DNA from: Talaromyces rugulosus
Lineage: Eukaryota > Ascomycota > Eurotiomycetes > Eurotiales > Trichocomaceae
Length of the DNA: 64,000 nt
NCBI RefSeq assembly: GCF_013368755.1
Contig: NC_049565.1
Span: 3,782,001 to 3,846,000, forward strand
Reading direction: 5' to 3'
Below, piece by piece: positions 35,464 to 48,831 of the stretch; within the stretch, counting starts at the first letter, position 1, and the number at the start of each line of letters is the position of its first letter. Below the pieces are notes generated by a model. That model was given only the letters and a program-made list of their open reading frames with translations. It was not told the DNA's origin and did no database searches. The position numbers and the translations under genes were made by a program.

Positions 35464-36175
35464 CTAGTGACCAGCCCGTCTGGCTTCGGCGATGACCTTT
35501 TGCATCTCGTCGACCTTGGCCTTGGCGCGGCCGATGGTACCGAGCTGTATAAATTCGTTAGTTTGCAAGGACAAGTTGAAGTTGTGAAAGGGAGCGTACC
35601 CTCTTCTTGGCGAGCTTGCGGGCGCGCTTGTCTTGCGAGTTTCTCAACAATTCGACAACGCGGCGCTCGTACGGAGCAAGACCGGCGACCTCCTTGACGA
35701 TTTCGCGGACGAAAGCGGTGCGGCGTGAGAGACGGCCCTTGCTGCGGCTGATGCGGGCTTTGCTCTCGACAGGGGTCGTTTTCTGTAAAAGACAAAAGGG
35801 TTAGCAAGTTATTCGGGCTGTTTGTCGTGTGTTGTGAAGGTTCGTCGGTGGTGTGGGCGTAGAAGTCAAAATCCAGTTCGCTGCGTCGATTTTTGTTGTC
35901 GCTGCTCCAAGTTCCCCAAGCCCTCAAATAGGACTTTCCCCGGCTCAACAATTTGTCGACTGTTCGTTCCAACTCATTCCCAGCATTCCATGTCCCTCCT
36001 CAGGTTCATATCTTCCATGCCGTATTAAGGGGTGATTCATCGATCGAAGCGTGACTGGATCTTGACATTTTTTGGCCGACAAACCACCAACAGAGAAGAA
36101 AATATTTTGCAGGAATAAAAAACATACGTGACCCTTGTTCAAGCCGACAATGATACCGGAACGTTCCTTAGCCAT
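35464..36175 (-). CDS. rpl36: 60S ribosomal protein eL36
   Basis: Exons in gene order are 36175-36128, 35782-35600 and 35544-35464, giving 103 aa, within the usual eL36 length. The protein starts [16 protein letters not shown], then [40 protein letters not shown] and ends [18 protein letters not shown]. The first intron is long (345 nt) and follows only 16 codons, typical of fungal ribosomal protein genes, where a long first intron near the start is common. CACGTG lies 233 bases upstream of the ATG (36408-36413). Confidence 0.95.
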
Positions 36176-36481
36176 TGCGACGGTTGTGTTGGAAGGAAAG
36201 GTCGGACTTGGGTGGTTGTTGTTGCTCGTTTTGTCGAAAAGTTCTTCGAGACAAGCAGACGAGGTCAAACGCGGGAGCGATCGATGTGCTCGCCAATTCG
36301 GGCGCATGGACAAAACAGGTTTAGGCGGGTGGGGCTGGAGCGGCTGCTTAGTGTGGTAGGCGAGAGCTAGGGCTCAGGGCTTAGGGTAAAGGGCTTGCTC
36401 TGAGAGTCACGTGATATATAGACCGATTCGGTAAAGTTTACTTTTTTGATCTATATACTACTACTATATCCTGTACAGCTG
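36176..36481. promoter_or_regulatory. rpl36 promoter
   Basis: The 306 bases between the Naa25 stop and the L36 start must hold both the Naa25 3' end and the L36 promoter. It has TCACGTGA (36407-36414) and, on the plus strand, scattered TTAGGG-like sequence (ggcttagggtaaagggc, about 36377-36393). Confidence 0.55.
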
Positions 36482-39400
36482 TCATTTGAGAAACACGATG
36501 CCTCCAAGTGCTTCCTCCCAGCTTTCCATCAACTCTCCACAGAGGATCTCGACGGCACTGGAGTCCAAGCTGTCCTCGAGCTCTTTTTGAAGCTCGCCGC
36601 CCTCGTCTTGTGAATCTTTGTAGAAGACCAGATCGGTCATGGAGCCCAGAATGCCGGATCCCATGACATTCGATCTCAAGGCTTTAGCATTGGTCTTGAT
36701 CGCTTCGTGAACCTGGTTGACAAGCTCGACGAGGCGCTCGATGAGATCCCTGGAGGGTTTTGCGCCGCCCTTGGGCGATTTCTTTGATTTGGCCACAGAT
36801 AACAGCAATGACAGAGCCTTGACGGTCTCAACAATCGAGTAATTGCTATGGAAGAACAGCCACGAAGGCACTCGTAGCTTTGTAGAAGGTATCGAAATCG
36901 TTATGTCGTCTAGCGTGTTCTCGCTCGAAATAGATGGTAGCGTCTGCACAAGCCATTCTTCCGCTTGTTTGAGCAGCATGTCGATCTCCTGGCCTGGCAC
37001 TGACTTTGAATCTGCGAGTAATAGCACGGCTTTTAGCAACACAGTGTGAATACCAGAGTTTTGTTTCTCGGCTAGTGTCATGTCTTGCACATCAGATAAA
37101 GTCAGTTCTCCAAGGTCTGGAAGTTCGACGTCTGTTTTGACTGGTTTCTGCAAGAGTAGCTGGTTGGAAATTGTGAAAATTCGGTCAATTGTACGCGTGA
37201 ACCGCATCCATGTTTGCTGTAAAATGTTAGTATGCATTTATTCTCATGGTTACTCTAGTATATACCTTTGGCAGAGGTCCCAGTCGCATTTTCTCTTCAA
37301 ACGTTGATTGATCCAGTGGCTCGCAGTTCAAGAAAGCATCAAATTTTCGTTGATCAAACAGTTCGGGAACATTCGAGACTACACGATGAATACCAATTAG
37401 ACATGTCACTCAAAAAATAATATGAAACTTACTGAGATCGGCATGTCGGTCTATCCTGTTTGAGCCAATAAGCCGGTCGATGCGCCGTCCCTCAAGAGCC
37501 CACATGTATTTGCAGATACTCTGTTTCAAGCGCTTTTGCAGCTCGATGGTTCCTTCTACGTTGACGTAGCTCCCCAGGTTCATACCGCTGTTGCGTTGTT
37601 TGTTAGATGTTCTATCTGCGCTCCCATAGAATAAGATGGCCTGGTTGAGGGCGACCTCGGGAATGAAATCCTTGTATTCGGCTTCAATAGGGGGGCCCCC
37701 TTGAGGATGGATAGTGGCAAGACGCGTGAACAGATTATGGGAAACAGTTTCGTTCTGTACTTGTTTCACAGATAGTCTGCTAAATGTCTTCATGGCGATC
37801 GATCCTGCTCCCAGAAGGAGGTACACTCGGACGAGGAGAAGGAGTAGCTGATAGTTGTGCGGCGAGTCCTGTAGGAAATGCTCTAGCAGAGCTGCTGCGC
37901 GGATTAGCTCAGTGCTAGGGCCCTTTTGGAGCTGGACGCGCTGCCAATGATCGCCCATGCGGATGAGGCTCATGACGACAAGTAGCCCGAGGTCGTCTCT
38001 TGGCTGAGTTTCAATCGTTGTCGCTGATGACTCGGGCTGTTTGGTTACGCGGTAGATCTTCAGACAGCGGGCCACAAAGTCTTCCACTTTCTTTGTCGAT
38101 GTGTTCTCAGAAGAGAATAAGCTGAAGCAGTATTCCAGTTTAAATGCGTTGATGACTGTAATCTGCTGGGCTGTATTTGACATCTAACAGTACGTTAGCT
38201 TTGGTAAGTAGTATGAATGTATTTCTTCACGAACGTCTTTTTGAGAGTTTACTTTTTCCAAAGCGTACTCGACCAGCTTGATGATGTGATCTTTGTCAAG
38301 ATGTGTTGCGTATTTTCGCACATCCTCGAAGCAATACAACTTCCCACGGTTGAAATCAAAATACTCCTGGCAAGCAGCAAGATATCCCGGCTGCGTCAAC
38401 GCACCAGTCTGTAGTCTCCAAGACGAGAAGTCGAGAAGGGCCAGATGGCCATTGCGCGACTTTTGAAATCGTTTGACAAAGTTTTGGAGGAATTCAAGGA
38501 CATTCTGAGTTGTTCTTTATTTTATATTAGCCATAGTAGGGGTTAGTTGGTAGGAGTTACTCACTCTTCAGTGTTGTCTTTCTTGGCCGATGACAACAAG
38601 AGAGTCCAAACCTCCCAATCATCTCTTTCTTTCAAAAGCGTCTGGGCCTTGGCATCCTCGTCGGGCATAGACAGAAAATCCCTCGCAAAGTCGAGACTCT
38701 CTGCCCATTTCTCTGATCTTCCCAAGCAAAGTATCTTTTCTCTAACGAAGAACCAATCATTCTGGACAATTCGAGACTTCAAGCCGAGGCTCTCACTGCC
38801 GAGAATTTTTAGAATCTCGTCGTTTCGGTCTTGTGATTGGAAAATCTTTAGGAGAAGGAAGAGCTCTTCTTGGCTCTGGATGGCGCGTGGCGGACTCAAC
38901 AATTCTTTCTATATCATAGTTAGAAGGTAGGAAAAAATCACGGAAGGAAGATCCATACCGGATCGCTTGGCACACTCTCGGCTGCTTTGGAAATCATTCG
39001 ATAAGCCAGAGTCCCAAAGAGCTTCCGTTCTTGATCCGACGAGGCCGAGTCCACGGCCAAAAGATAGCACAGAAAGATAGCCCAGAAGTAGTATTTGCGC
39101 TGTTTCGGGAAATTGACCTGAAGACTCATTGCCGCCTAGTATAACATGTCAGCAAACAATACCTTTAAACCCATATACAGGGATAGGTCGTACCTTCTGG
39201 GCAGATTTCCAGTCATCCGCCTCAAATGAGATTGAGAACCACTGAGACTGAATCTCCAGTTCCTGCGGCTTCGCCTTTGCTGCCTTTTCCCAGATAGACC
39301 TGGCGACGTCATCATGGCCCTTGAGCTGGCGGAGGGTCGAGTGCAGCAGTTGCAGGGTATCTAAATCCGTGGCCGGTGGCTCAAGTCGACACAAATTAAG

Positions 39401-39681
39401 GGTAGCAGTAATGCCCTGTTGCGCGTGTATCTCATCTGGATGCAGATACAGAATGTGAGCTCTCCATGCCTGTTTACGTTAGTATCCACCAGATATAAAA
39501 TCACAAGCATGCAACATTGGATTTCCTTTAAAAGAAAGTATACCTTTAAAAACCGCGTATCCTCGCCCTTTTTCACCCGTTTATCTATCAGCTGCAGCGC
39601 CTGCTTCAGGTTTCGAGAGTCGATGGCCTCCTGTATTGGTTTATTGCGCCGGTGAAAAACGACATCTGTTTGGGCAGACAT
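36482..39681 (-). CDS. naa25: NatB N-terminal acetyltransferase auxiliary subunit (Naa25/Mdm20)
   Basis: Exons in gene order are 39681-39544, 39469-39194, 39135-38959, 38908-38565, 38514-38253, 38183-37433, 37378-37266 and 37216-36482, giving 931 aa. It is the ribosome-anchoring TPR-like scaffold of NatB, which acetylates Met-Asp/Glu/Asn/Gln starts, including actin and tropomyosin. The N terminus MSAQTDVVFHRRNKPIQEAID begins a helical-repeat array; later parts include WEKAAKAKPQELEIQSQWF, TQPGYLAACQEYFDF and LLLVRVYLLLGAGSIAMKTF, in the manner of Mdm20. The acceptor of the fifth exon was moved to the upstream AAAG because the nearer AG breaks the frame. Identity rests on the N-terminal sequence, length and repeat-rich nature; it is good but not certain. 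Confidence 0.82.
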
Positions 39682-40789
39682 GTCACCCAACAAAAACAAA
39701 ACAAAACAAAACAGCTGTGTCTTTTATCTTATCCCTTTTAATTGAAAAAAAAAGGCTACTATAAAAAATAACCTCCGCAAATGGGCAGCCAATCAATGAG
39801 GATATATTTTGGACGAGGGGTATAAGATAAAAATAAAGAGTAATGCTTGGTGCAAACCTGCCAAGCTTCGGGATCGTAGGGTCGCTTATTAAGCGATATT
39901 TGACAATAATTTCTAATATAGAATATATTATTAATTATTCTAAGAAAATATATTGTTTTAACTTATATAATCTTTCTACTAATTTATGTAGATATTTTTT
40001 AGTAATTTAATGGCCGGTTCTATAGAAACCTCATGAGGCTGCTGATCCTGCGCAGCCTAAGGTTAGGTGATTTAGCTCTATATAGTGGTATATCTTTTAT
40101 ATAAAACAATGCTTTATAAAAATAGAAAAATAATATAGAAAATTATTGCCCGCTCTGGCACGGCTACAGGCGACAAGGTTAGTTGAGTGATACATAGCAC
40201 TAGTCGCTCAAGAACTCCACTCGGCAAGAATCAACAACAATGTAAGAAAGAGGATGCAGGCCAAGATCCTAGCCAATATTTAGAAAGTTTTTACCCGCAC
40301 ATGACAGCCTGGGGTGGCTGGCTGAAAGTCTAATCCTGTACGACCATCAGCTAAGCCCGCTTTGCATAGACGGATCATATGTGCCCGAAAGCCTTCCAGG
40401 GTTTACACTTATTTCAAAATGATCTTCATTGTCTGTGATAGCCTATAGGATCGTACGACCTAGCAAACGTACCGTTTAGGATGGAGATCTAGCCTGCTTA
40501 AACTTTTTCACTCTCTGTCATGTGGCCGGTAAATGCACCGATACACTCATTTTATTGGACCATGTTATTTCAAATTGGTCGGGCTAAGGAGTTTGTTTTG
40601 ACAAGGCCATGAACCGTTGATCAATTTTTAATGTGGGTGCACGGGTTCCTACATTCTTAGACGGGGACTAACCGGTATGTCTTCTTGTTATATGTGCCAT
40701 ATGGACTTCACACAATTCCGTCTAAAAATCACACAATGTCCGGGAGAAGTCTTGAATTGAATATTAAAACTAGTGATGGGTATATATAT

Positions 40790-40843
40790 ATTGACTGATC
40801 TGGCCCCTAGCATTGATTGATCTGGTCCCTAACATTGACTGAC
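40790..40843. repeat. 22-nt tandem repeat, about 2.5 copies
   Basis: The unit attgaYtgatctggYccctaRc occurs twice in full and once in part (attgactgac). The copies differ by C/T and G/A transitions only. Confidence 0.8.
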
Positions 40844-41812
40844 GCTTACCTTCCGATCCATATCTGAGCCCACTCCAAGGTCATCACCTGTCCACTCCAC
40901 CCCCCCTAGATGTCCTTGATACTGGCACTAACCGTCTATGTCGAAGTCCAGAATGATTTAAGGAACTTGAGTCTAGAACCCATGTTCTTCATTGCACAAA
41001 TTTGGCACTTTTTACCGGGGGCACGTATCGGAATGAAGTCTGCCATGCTCAATCTCCTCTTTTTCAGCTACATTGAGGCTGAAGGATTTCCACACTTCGC
41101 ATATGAAGTCATCACCTGAATCCCATTTAACAGAATTATAATTGTGAGTCGCTAATCAGGTCGTGAAACCCGGCATTGGAATGGAGGGAAAATCACCAAG
41201 AGATCATCTGCGTACCCTATTGTGGCTAACAGCCAGCAGACTCCGCCAAAGGCTAGCTGAGCAACATTGAACTGGTTGATATTTTTGAAAAGAAAGCAAA
41301 GGCAGCAAGGAAAGCAATACCCTCCTGAAGGCATTAATTTCCATATTTGGATGGGCGGATTTACTAACCTCGAGGTATTAGTGCCGTCCCCATGATCAAC
41401 AGCAGCCATGTGAGAATAAATGCAGGCGAGCCTGAAAATGGAACGTAATCTACGATCTTTTATAATACTATTAGGACTAGTGGGTCGCATTCCATGTCTG
41501 TGTCTATATCGCTACGCTCGTGGCCGGACGTCGGTGTGAATGAACCCGCATTAGTGGGTTGGACATGCTACCAAGAGCGAACGAATTATTGACGCCGTAT
41601 CAGAGATCCTGGTCCACCTCGCTTAATATGACCAACACTGTTGCTGTTCTAATGAATCTCTACAGATTCAGCTAACGGTTTTGATTGGGCGTAATGCAAG
41701 TTCGTACACCATGTTTTTATTGAAGACCAATTTTTGGGCTATATCGAGTACTGGCCATTATCTGTTGAGCTGTTTGAAAGGGATTGTGAGGGAAAAGGGG
41801 GGTAGGGTTGTC

Positions 41813-41819
41813 TATAAAA
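41813..41819 (+). promoter_or_regulatory. TATA box of the secreted protein gene
   Basis: TATAAAA lies 129 bases before the ATG at 41942, in the sequence ttgtctataaaaggcac. The spacing allows a short leader of roughly 95 bases. Confidence 0.6.
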
Positions 41820-41941
41820 GGCACTTGTTTTCCTGGAGAAGATTCCAAGTAAACCGATCATCCTTACTGCCTTTATCACACATAACATTCGGAAGCAGCG
41901 AAAAAGAAAAGAACACTTCTTTGAAAAGCAACATCACAGCC

Positions 41942-42706
41942 ATGAAAGCTTTCTACTCCATTCCTCTCCTCCTCCCCTCCCTCATCTCTGCTCTCCCCAG
42001 TGATTCAGCTGAGGTTGAGCTAGATAGGAAGGCTTGTGTTTCTTTCAAGAACCCCGTCACCAAAGACACAGGTTGCTGTGATACCGTGACTGCAGAGCTC
42101 TTCTGGGTTGATATCCTTCTCGGTCTTGGGGTGTGTTGTCCCCTAGGCCAAGTTCTTGACGGGTTCAACTGTGTCGCCCCTACCTCCAACGGTAGCACCT
42201 GTACTGGTGAACCTGTCTGCCCGAACAAAACGGGCACTGATATAGGCATCAAGTACAGCCACTGCTACGTTCTCCTCAGTCTCAATAACAACTATCTGGG
42301 CCATGATTCTGGTACGAAGTACGTCGTTAACGGCGAAAACCCTGGTGTTGTGTTCCGCGTCTGTGGCGACACTACCGACTGCACCACCTCGGCCGATCAA
42401 TACGTTGCTACCAATGGAACATGGTACATGCAAGACCAGTTCGGAGACCCCAACGGTTCTGGTTTTGCATGGCTAGGCGGTTCCGGCGATCTTTCGATTC
42501 AAAACTCCTCCAGCTCGGCACTTGTCGTGGGTGGTTCGACTACTTGCTTCGGCGGAAGTTGTGCAATTTGCATTAGCTTTCCTCCTGGTGGTGCTCATGC
42601 TCCTTGCCCGCTGGCACCAGGCCAGTCTCATTTAGGCATTGCATCTAACCCAAACAGTTGCCAGAACTTTTATTGGCAAGAGGTGCCGTGCCGCTCAGAG
42701 AAGTAA
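41942..42706 (+). CDS. secreted cysteine-rich protein of unknown function
   Basis: Single-exon, 254 aa. Residues 1-18 (MKAFYSIPLLLPSLISAL) form a signal peptide. The mature part has about 17 cysteines, including two CC pairs (DTGCCDT and GVCCPLG), and several N-glycosylation sequons (NGST, NKTG, NGTW, NGSG, NSSS). No membrane segment or GPI signal is seen at the C terminus. The N-terminal third has a CC-spaced pattern resembling small wall or adhesion modules, and the rest contains Gly/Asp-rich segments. I do not recognise the family. It is the first intact gene of the AT-rich island, has a good TATA box and no frame damage, so it is probably expressed. An effector-like or cell-wall role is only a guess. 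Confidence 0.8.
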   Translation: MKAFYSIPLLLPSLISALPSDSAEVELDRKACVSFKNPVTKDTGCCDTVTAELFWVDILLGLGVCCPLGQVLDGFNCVAPTSNGSTCTGEPVCPNKTGTDIGIKYSHCYVLLSLNNNYLGHDSGTKYVVNGENPGVVFRVCGDTTDCTTSADQYVATNGTWYMQDQFGDPNGSGFAWLGGSGDLSIQNSSSSALVVGGSTTCFGGSCAICISFPPGGAHAPCPLAPGQSHLGIASNPNSCQNFYWQEVPCRSEK

Positions 42707-43362
42707 GACATGAAGAGGCGATGGGCAAAGTTTGGATAAGTAGTGGGTTGTGAAAAATGCTTACCAAAAAGGAATTTTTGGTCTTTCGGTTTCTTCTGTC
42801 TTTTTAATAAGGTCTATAGTTCACTCCTTTGATTCACACTCTGACGCCTAGGATCTTTTCAATTACTTTATCAAAAGATTACATTCATTAGTGATAGTTT
42901 ATTCAAATCAGATATGACTACATCTTTTGTAAATACCTCGTAGCAAGATGAGAACTTTCATATAGTGTAAAATACTCAACGTCCCAACTTCCATTAGGAT
43001 ACTGCAAAATGATAGATGATAGTTTTGGAGAAAGAGAAACACACGTCCCACCAGCGGCTGCCTGTTTTATTAGGACTATGACGCCTTGCAGGCTTGCACC
43101 TCATATGCTCTTGGATGCCTCAGGCTCCAATATGCACTCGCAGATAGATAGATCTCGCTTAAGTGGTACGCAAAATTGATAGATAATAATTTAACAGCTA
43201 GTTTATTTGCGAAAAATCAGTAAACCAGTTTGGCCCATACTTAAGATCTAATCCTAAGGGAAAGAGCTAAAAGGTTTTATATAAGCTATAGACACAGCAT
43301 TTATTTAATAATATTATCTATCTTGTGAGGAAGAAGTAGTATAGATGTAGTACTTAATCCTT
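42707..43362. other. AT-rich intergenic region
   Basis: No gene. The first 150 bases are the presumed 3' UTR of the secreted protein; the rest, especially 43180-43340, is AT-rich low-complexity DNA of the type seen elsewhere in the island. Confidence 0.45.
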
Positions 43363-43886
43363 TCAGGTCGATTTCATTTGGGCATCAGCATAGAGGGTGA
43401 TGGCAAGAAGGATTGGACCCAACTTGCGCATAGAATCAGCATCTTGGGTATTCCACGGGCCAACTTGGTGCATGATCAAGAATGACGAAGTTGTACTTTG
43501 AGTTTCCCCGTTCATAATATAGTCAAGATAGCTATCATCGTATTCTGCAAAGATTAGGAATATTTCATGCCTATCCTGAGTCGAGATGACCAGATCCTTC
43601 GAGGAGAGCTTGTGCTTGTCTCACGCTTGATAGGAGCACAAATGATACGAGCTCGTTTTCTCTCACATTTAACTGTACCGGTAAAGCAACCCTGGCCTTC
43701 TATGCTCACCGATATAAATCTAACCTGGGAATTATCGGCCAGGTTTTGCTTCTCTCCTATATGGGCCCCCAACATGCCAGAGTGATCGAAGCACACTTTG
43801 ACGGCCGTTGCCTCGTGGTTCGCGCGACTAAACTTTATGATCTTCGTACGAAAGACGAGGCGGCGTTCAAATCCTTTGCACAATGT
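43363..43886 (-). pseudogene. frameshifted relic of an unrecognised gene
   Basis: A minus-strand reading frame gives FERRLVFRTKIIKFSR and, further on, GQGCFTGTVKCERKRARIIC. It becomes nonsense-like near 43620, where another frame takes over smoothly (KLSSKDLVIST, HEIFLIFAEYDDSYLDYIM, FLIMHQVGPWNTQDADS) to a TGA at 43363-43365. The smooth hand-over at GAGAC fits loss of one base. No ATG start is visible at the upstream end, where a stop lies close by, so the 5' part is missing or spliced in a way I cannot see. The family was not identified. Confidence 0.5.
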
Positions 43887-44495
43887 TACTTTTCAAAGCC
43901 GATCGGGAACACGCAGCTCTGAAATTGATCACGAAGTTATGTTTTCCCTTTCTTTAAGGGCTTGACGAGTGGGTTTGGAGTTAGGCATTATCTTTTTAAT
44001 TTATTTTGAATTCGTTTTATTGTGATTGGTCGTTACCTCAAATATCTCTTACCTTTATACCCATTATAAAGAATGGTGAGAATTTCATTTTGGAATCCTA
44101 GCCTGCCTTCTCAATAGGGCACCCTTACTTGGTAAGGGTCTAATATAGGCTGGCGATATTTATATTCTAGAATTGGCGGGAATCGCTGGAGCCCAAATCA
44201 ACAACTGTCGGCGCTAATAGGATAGGACATGAACAATTTAGGTTAGCTTAGTGATGCTTTATCTATCCTGCACATAATACTTGTCAGACTATAAAGTCGT
44301 TAATAAGCACAAAAAAAGCCATAATATTCGTGAATACTTTTATATGATGTGATATCTCTAGAGTTCTATACTCCTTTTCCTCCGGGCCAATGGTTAATCG
44401 GAGTATAATCGGTCCGGGATTCAAGTTAGCTGTGCGCATTTCTAACATGCTCTCAGCTGAGAATTACCTATTATTTATTACTTTCGCCTGCAGTC
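43887..44495. other. AT-rich intergenic region
   Basis: No gene seen. It should include the promoter of the kinase-like gene that follows; no clear TATA box or repeat was recognised. Confidence 0.4.
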
Positions 44496-45707
44496 ATGGC
44501 ATCTTCACTTAATCGCATTTTACAAGGCCGTCACATGTCATACAAATTGATTGAGGTGCTCAAGTCGCCCTCTATTTTCAAGGCTACTGCCGTACCTCCT
44601 AAGTCACCTCAAGTACCTTCCGACAACAAGCAGTGAGTTTCGTTTTCTCCTGCAAATTTCAACGCAAGACATTTCTAACCCCTTGTTCAGTGTAGTAATC
44701 AAGGATCTTGCCCTTGAGTGGGAGCTCCGCGCACACCAGCTTCCTGCTATTAAACCTTCTCCCTACATCCGTCAGACTTTGGATGTAATTGAAAAGCGTG
44801 AAGATGAAGACTGGGGCCCATCACCGCCATCTATCACAAAGCGCATAGTTCTAGAATGGATGGATACAGATTTATGGCTCGCTCGACCTTTTGACAAAAG
44901 CTTCTCTAATCCAAGATTGCCCCAAATTGTTGCTCGATCTATTTTAGAAGCATTGGTGGTCTTCCAAGAAATGCAGGGGGTTCACACAGGTATACTCTAC
45001 TTTTTTGACGTCTTTGCCAGTTTTTTAATGTTCTATACCAGATGTGAACCCCAACAACATATTTATATCTGACTTATCTGACTTGGATGTGTTTTTGCCT
45101 ACTGTTAAGCTGGGTGATTTAGACAACGGTAAGTTCTTAAATGGCTGTTTTGAATAGCTTTTTCTGAAGGCGTCGCCAAGAACAATCAAAATGCCCAGAC
45201 TCATGAAACTCGCGCTCCGGAAGTATGGCAAGGTCTTGGTGTATGGCTTAAGTCTGATATCTGGTCTCTGGGTGTCACTGTATGCTTAATTTTCTTGTGA
45301 CACTATTCCTTAACTAACTTGGATTACAGCTGTCTCACTGGCTCATGTCTTGTGGTCTATTCGGTCCTTGCGATAAGGTCATTTAATATCATAACACAGC
45401 GTGGTGTCTCGCAAAGATATTCAGACTCGTTGGGCCTATCGATACACCAGGCAATCCAGAATACAAAGATGACTTTGAACTGGCCGCAGGTTTGGAAACC
45501 AGTGGGTATCTGGATCCCAGTACAGGCGAACCGAAACCCTATGTAAGTGTTGGCCCTCTACCGGAAGAGCTACAGACGCTGCCCAGGGATATCTGCTCCG
45601 ACTCCTGTGTAGACTTTATCGAGCACTTGCTTGTTATTGATCCGGCCAAACGTCCCACAGCTAAGGTTGCCTTACAGCATCCCTTTCTGCAATCAACCAC
45701 GGGCTAA
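44496..45707 (+). pseudogene. SRPK-like protein kinase gene with in-frame stop
   Basis: Exons are 44496-44632, 44691-44989, 45042-45128, 45158-45279 and 45330-45707. The protein begins MASSLNRILQGRHMSYKLIE and has the Lys of VVIKDLALEWELRA, a catalytic loop HTDVNPNNIFISD (Asp and the +5 Asn kept), LGDLD in place of DFG, RAPEVWQGLG (APE) and SDIWSLGVTLSHWL. In the last exon the frame meets TAA at 45384-45386, then continues unbroken for 106 codons of family-like sequence (AWCLAKIFRLVGPID, DFIEHLLVIDPAKRPTA, LQHPFLQ). A single nonsense change therefore cuts off the C-terminal lobe. No intron that removes the stop in frame is available (the only GT...AG pair there spans 22 nt and shifts frame). 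It resembles divergent fungal kinases found mostly in accessory regions. Confidence 0.75.
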
Positions 45708-47094
45708 TTAACATCATTGATCTATATTCAAAACTCGCCACATGAACTGGGGGTGGATGAACACAATATCACCAATAAGTTCTTCCCAGCACTGACTAGT
45801 TCCATATAATATCACCCGAAGTTCAATATAACCCGTGCGACTAACGAATCAAAGACAAAGTGCTAGTGGCCAAACCGAAGATATCGTACTACATACAAGT
45901 GGGTGGATACGGCACCTAGGAGCTGTGGCCAATGGTAACCGCACCTAAGTGTTTCGTAAGCTGCCTGGCAACGGGCCTTCTAAGCCACTATTGGCTTAAA
46001 AATGCAAGGCTGAGACACCAATCGAGTGCTGCAGGTAAAAGTGTTTTCAGTATAAGCATTGACCATCATCACATGAAGCAGGATGCTGCTTGCCATCAGT
46101 GGTGCACAGACATTATTTACTCGGACTATTTGCAATCATTTATAAACCCATAGAACTGGTTAAAACGCTCCGAGGTCGGTTGGAAACTCGCCATACACCG
46201 TCCTGTACAACGATGCCAACAAAGCGTTTTGTCACCTCTGATCTCCCATATTTATTGTTTTAGCTATATAAAAGATGAGCTTGTCGACCTGCAGATAATT
46301 ATATAAACTTATTGTTTCAGTTGTGGTTTACTCCGGATACGTTATCGCGCCACTGGGGGAGCTAGAGTCTGGGGATTTCTCGAGGTAGTTTATAACGATA
46401 AGCCTTTGGGAAAGGATATATTTATGCTGTGCGTTTTAGAATTGGCGTGATAAGCTTAGGGAGAATTACCCTGATCAAAACTATCTCCGAAATAAGGAAT
46501 TAGTGTAGGATGGTGGGTTATCTTTGTGCATTAATGAAGATAGCTGAGGACGATATCGGTGAATGTCAGGATGTCTTTCTAAAATTAAAAAGTAACTTAA
46601 AAAATCTCTGGTAGAAAACTAATATTTGTATACACTAAGGATCTAAGCCTACCTACAACACCTGTGGTGACAGTTGAAGACAGTAGCTGATCTTCTGGGT
46701 GCAAGATTGGAATATTAGATAGGCAGGCGCAATAACGCTAAAATTCCACATAGCTTACCTTTTGCCTGAATAAATGGGTATTTAATGGGGTCAAATAATA
46801 AACCTTTTCTTCTTTAGATTCTTTCTATAAACTCTTTTTATCGTGGAGCGAAAAATTTCCTTTTTAGATTAGCTTCCATTACTTTTGTAGATTTGAAGGA
46901 TTTTAAATCAATAAGATTCTACTTATTAATACTAAAAATCCAAAAATTTATATATCTAGTTAGCTCTATCGCTTTTCATAAGGTTTAAAGATTATTTGCA
47001 AATACTAAAGTTTTAAAATTATCATTTTAGGGCTTTATGGGCCTTCGCCCCACGCGTTCTTTGGCGTTTATGCGCCACAATATAGTGCTCGTAT
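45708..47094. other. AT-rich region next to the truncated oxidase gene
   Basis: No intact gene. From about 46540 to 47030 it is very AT-rich and simple in sequence. At 47025-47094 it changes to GC-containing, hairpin-forming sequence (gggccttcgcccc and tggcgtttatgcgcca) and then to oxidase coding sequence. The missing C-terminal half of the oxidase is not found here. It may be the remains of an inserted element. Confidence 0.45.

Positions 47095-48831
<1,737 letters not shown>

Larger units (their letters stand above)
39682..41941. other. AT-rich gene-poor region at island edge
   Basis: Base composition drops sharply to AT-rich at about 39880-40145, and the next 1.8 kb has no intact gene. 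Possible coding traces exist: a minus-strand open frame 41152-41490 and a plus-strand one at 40910-41119, neither recognised. It holds a 22-nt tandem repeat and, at its right end, the promoter of the secreted protein gene. The look is of old, mutated repetitive DNA, perhaps affected by RIP, but no element could be named. Confidence 0.5.

Noticed and set aside
41152..41490. Minus-strand frame with GYADDLLVIF, reminiscent of the reverse-transcriptase YADD box
   Set aside because: No other reverse-transcriptase motif, no RNase H or integrase sequence nearby, and the context is one short frame; the match is probably chance.
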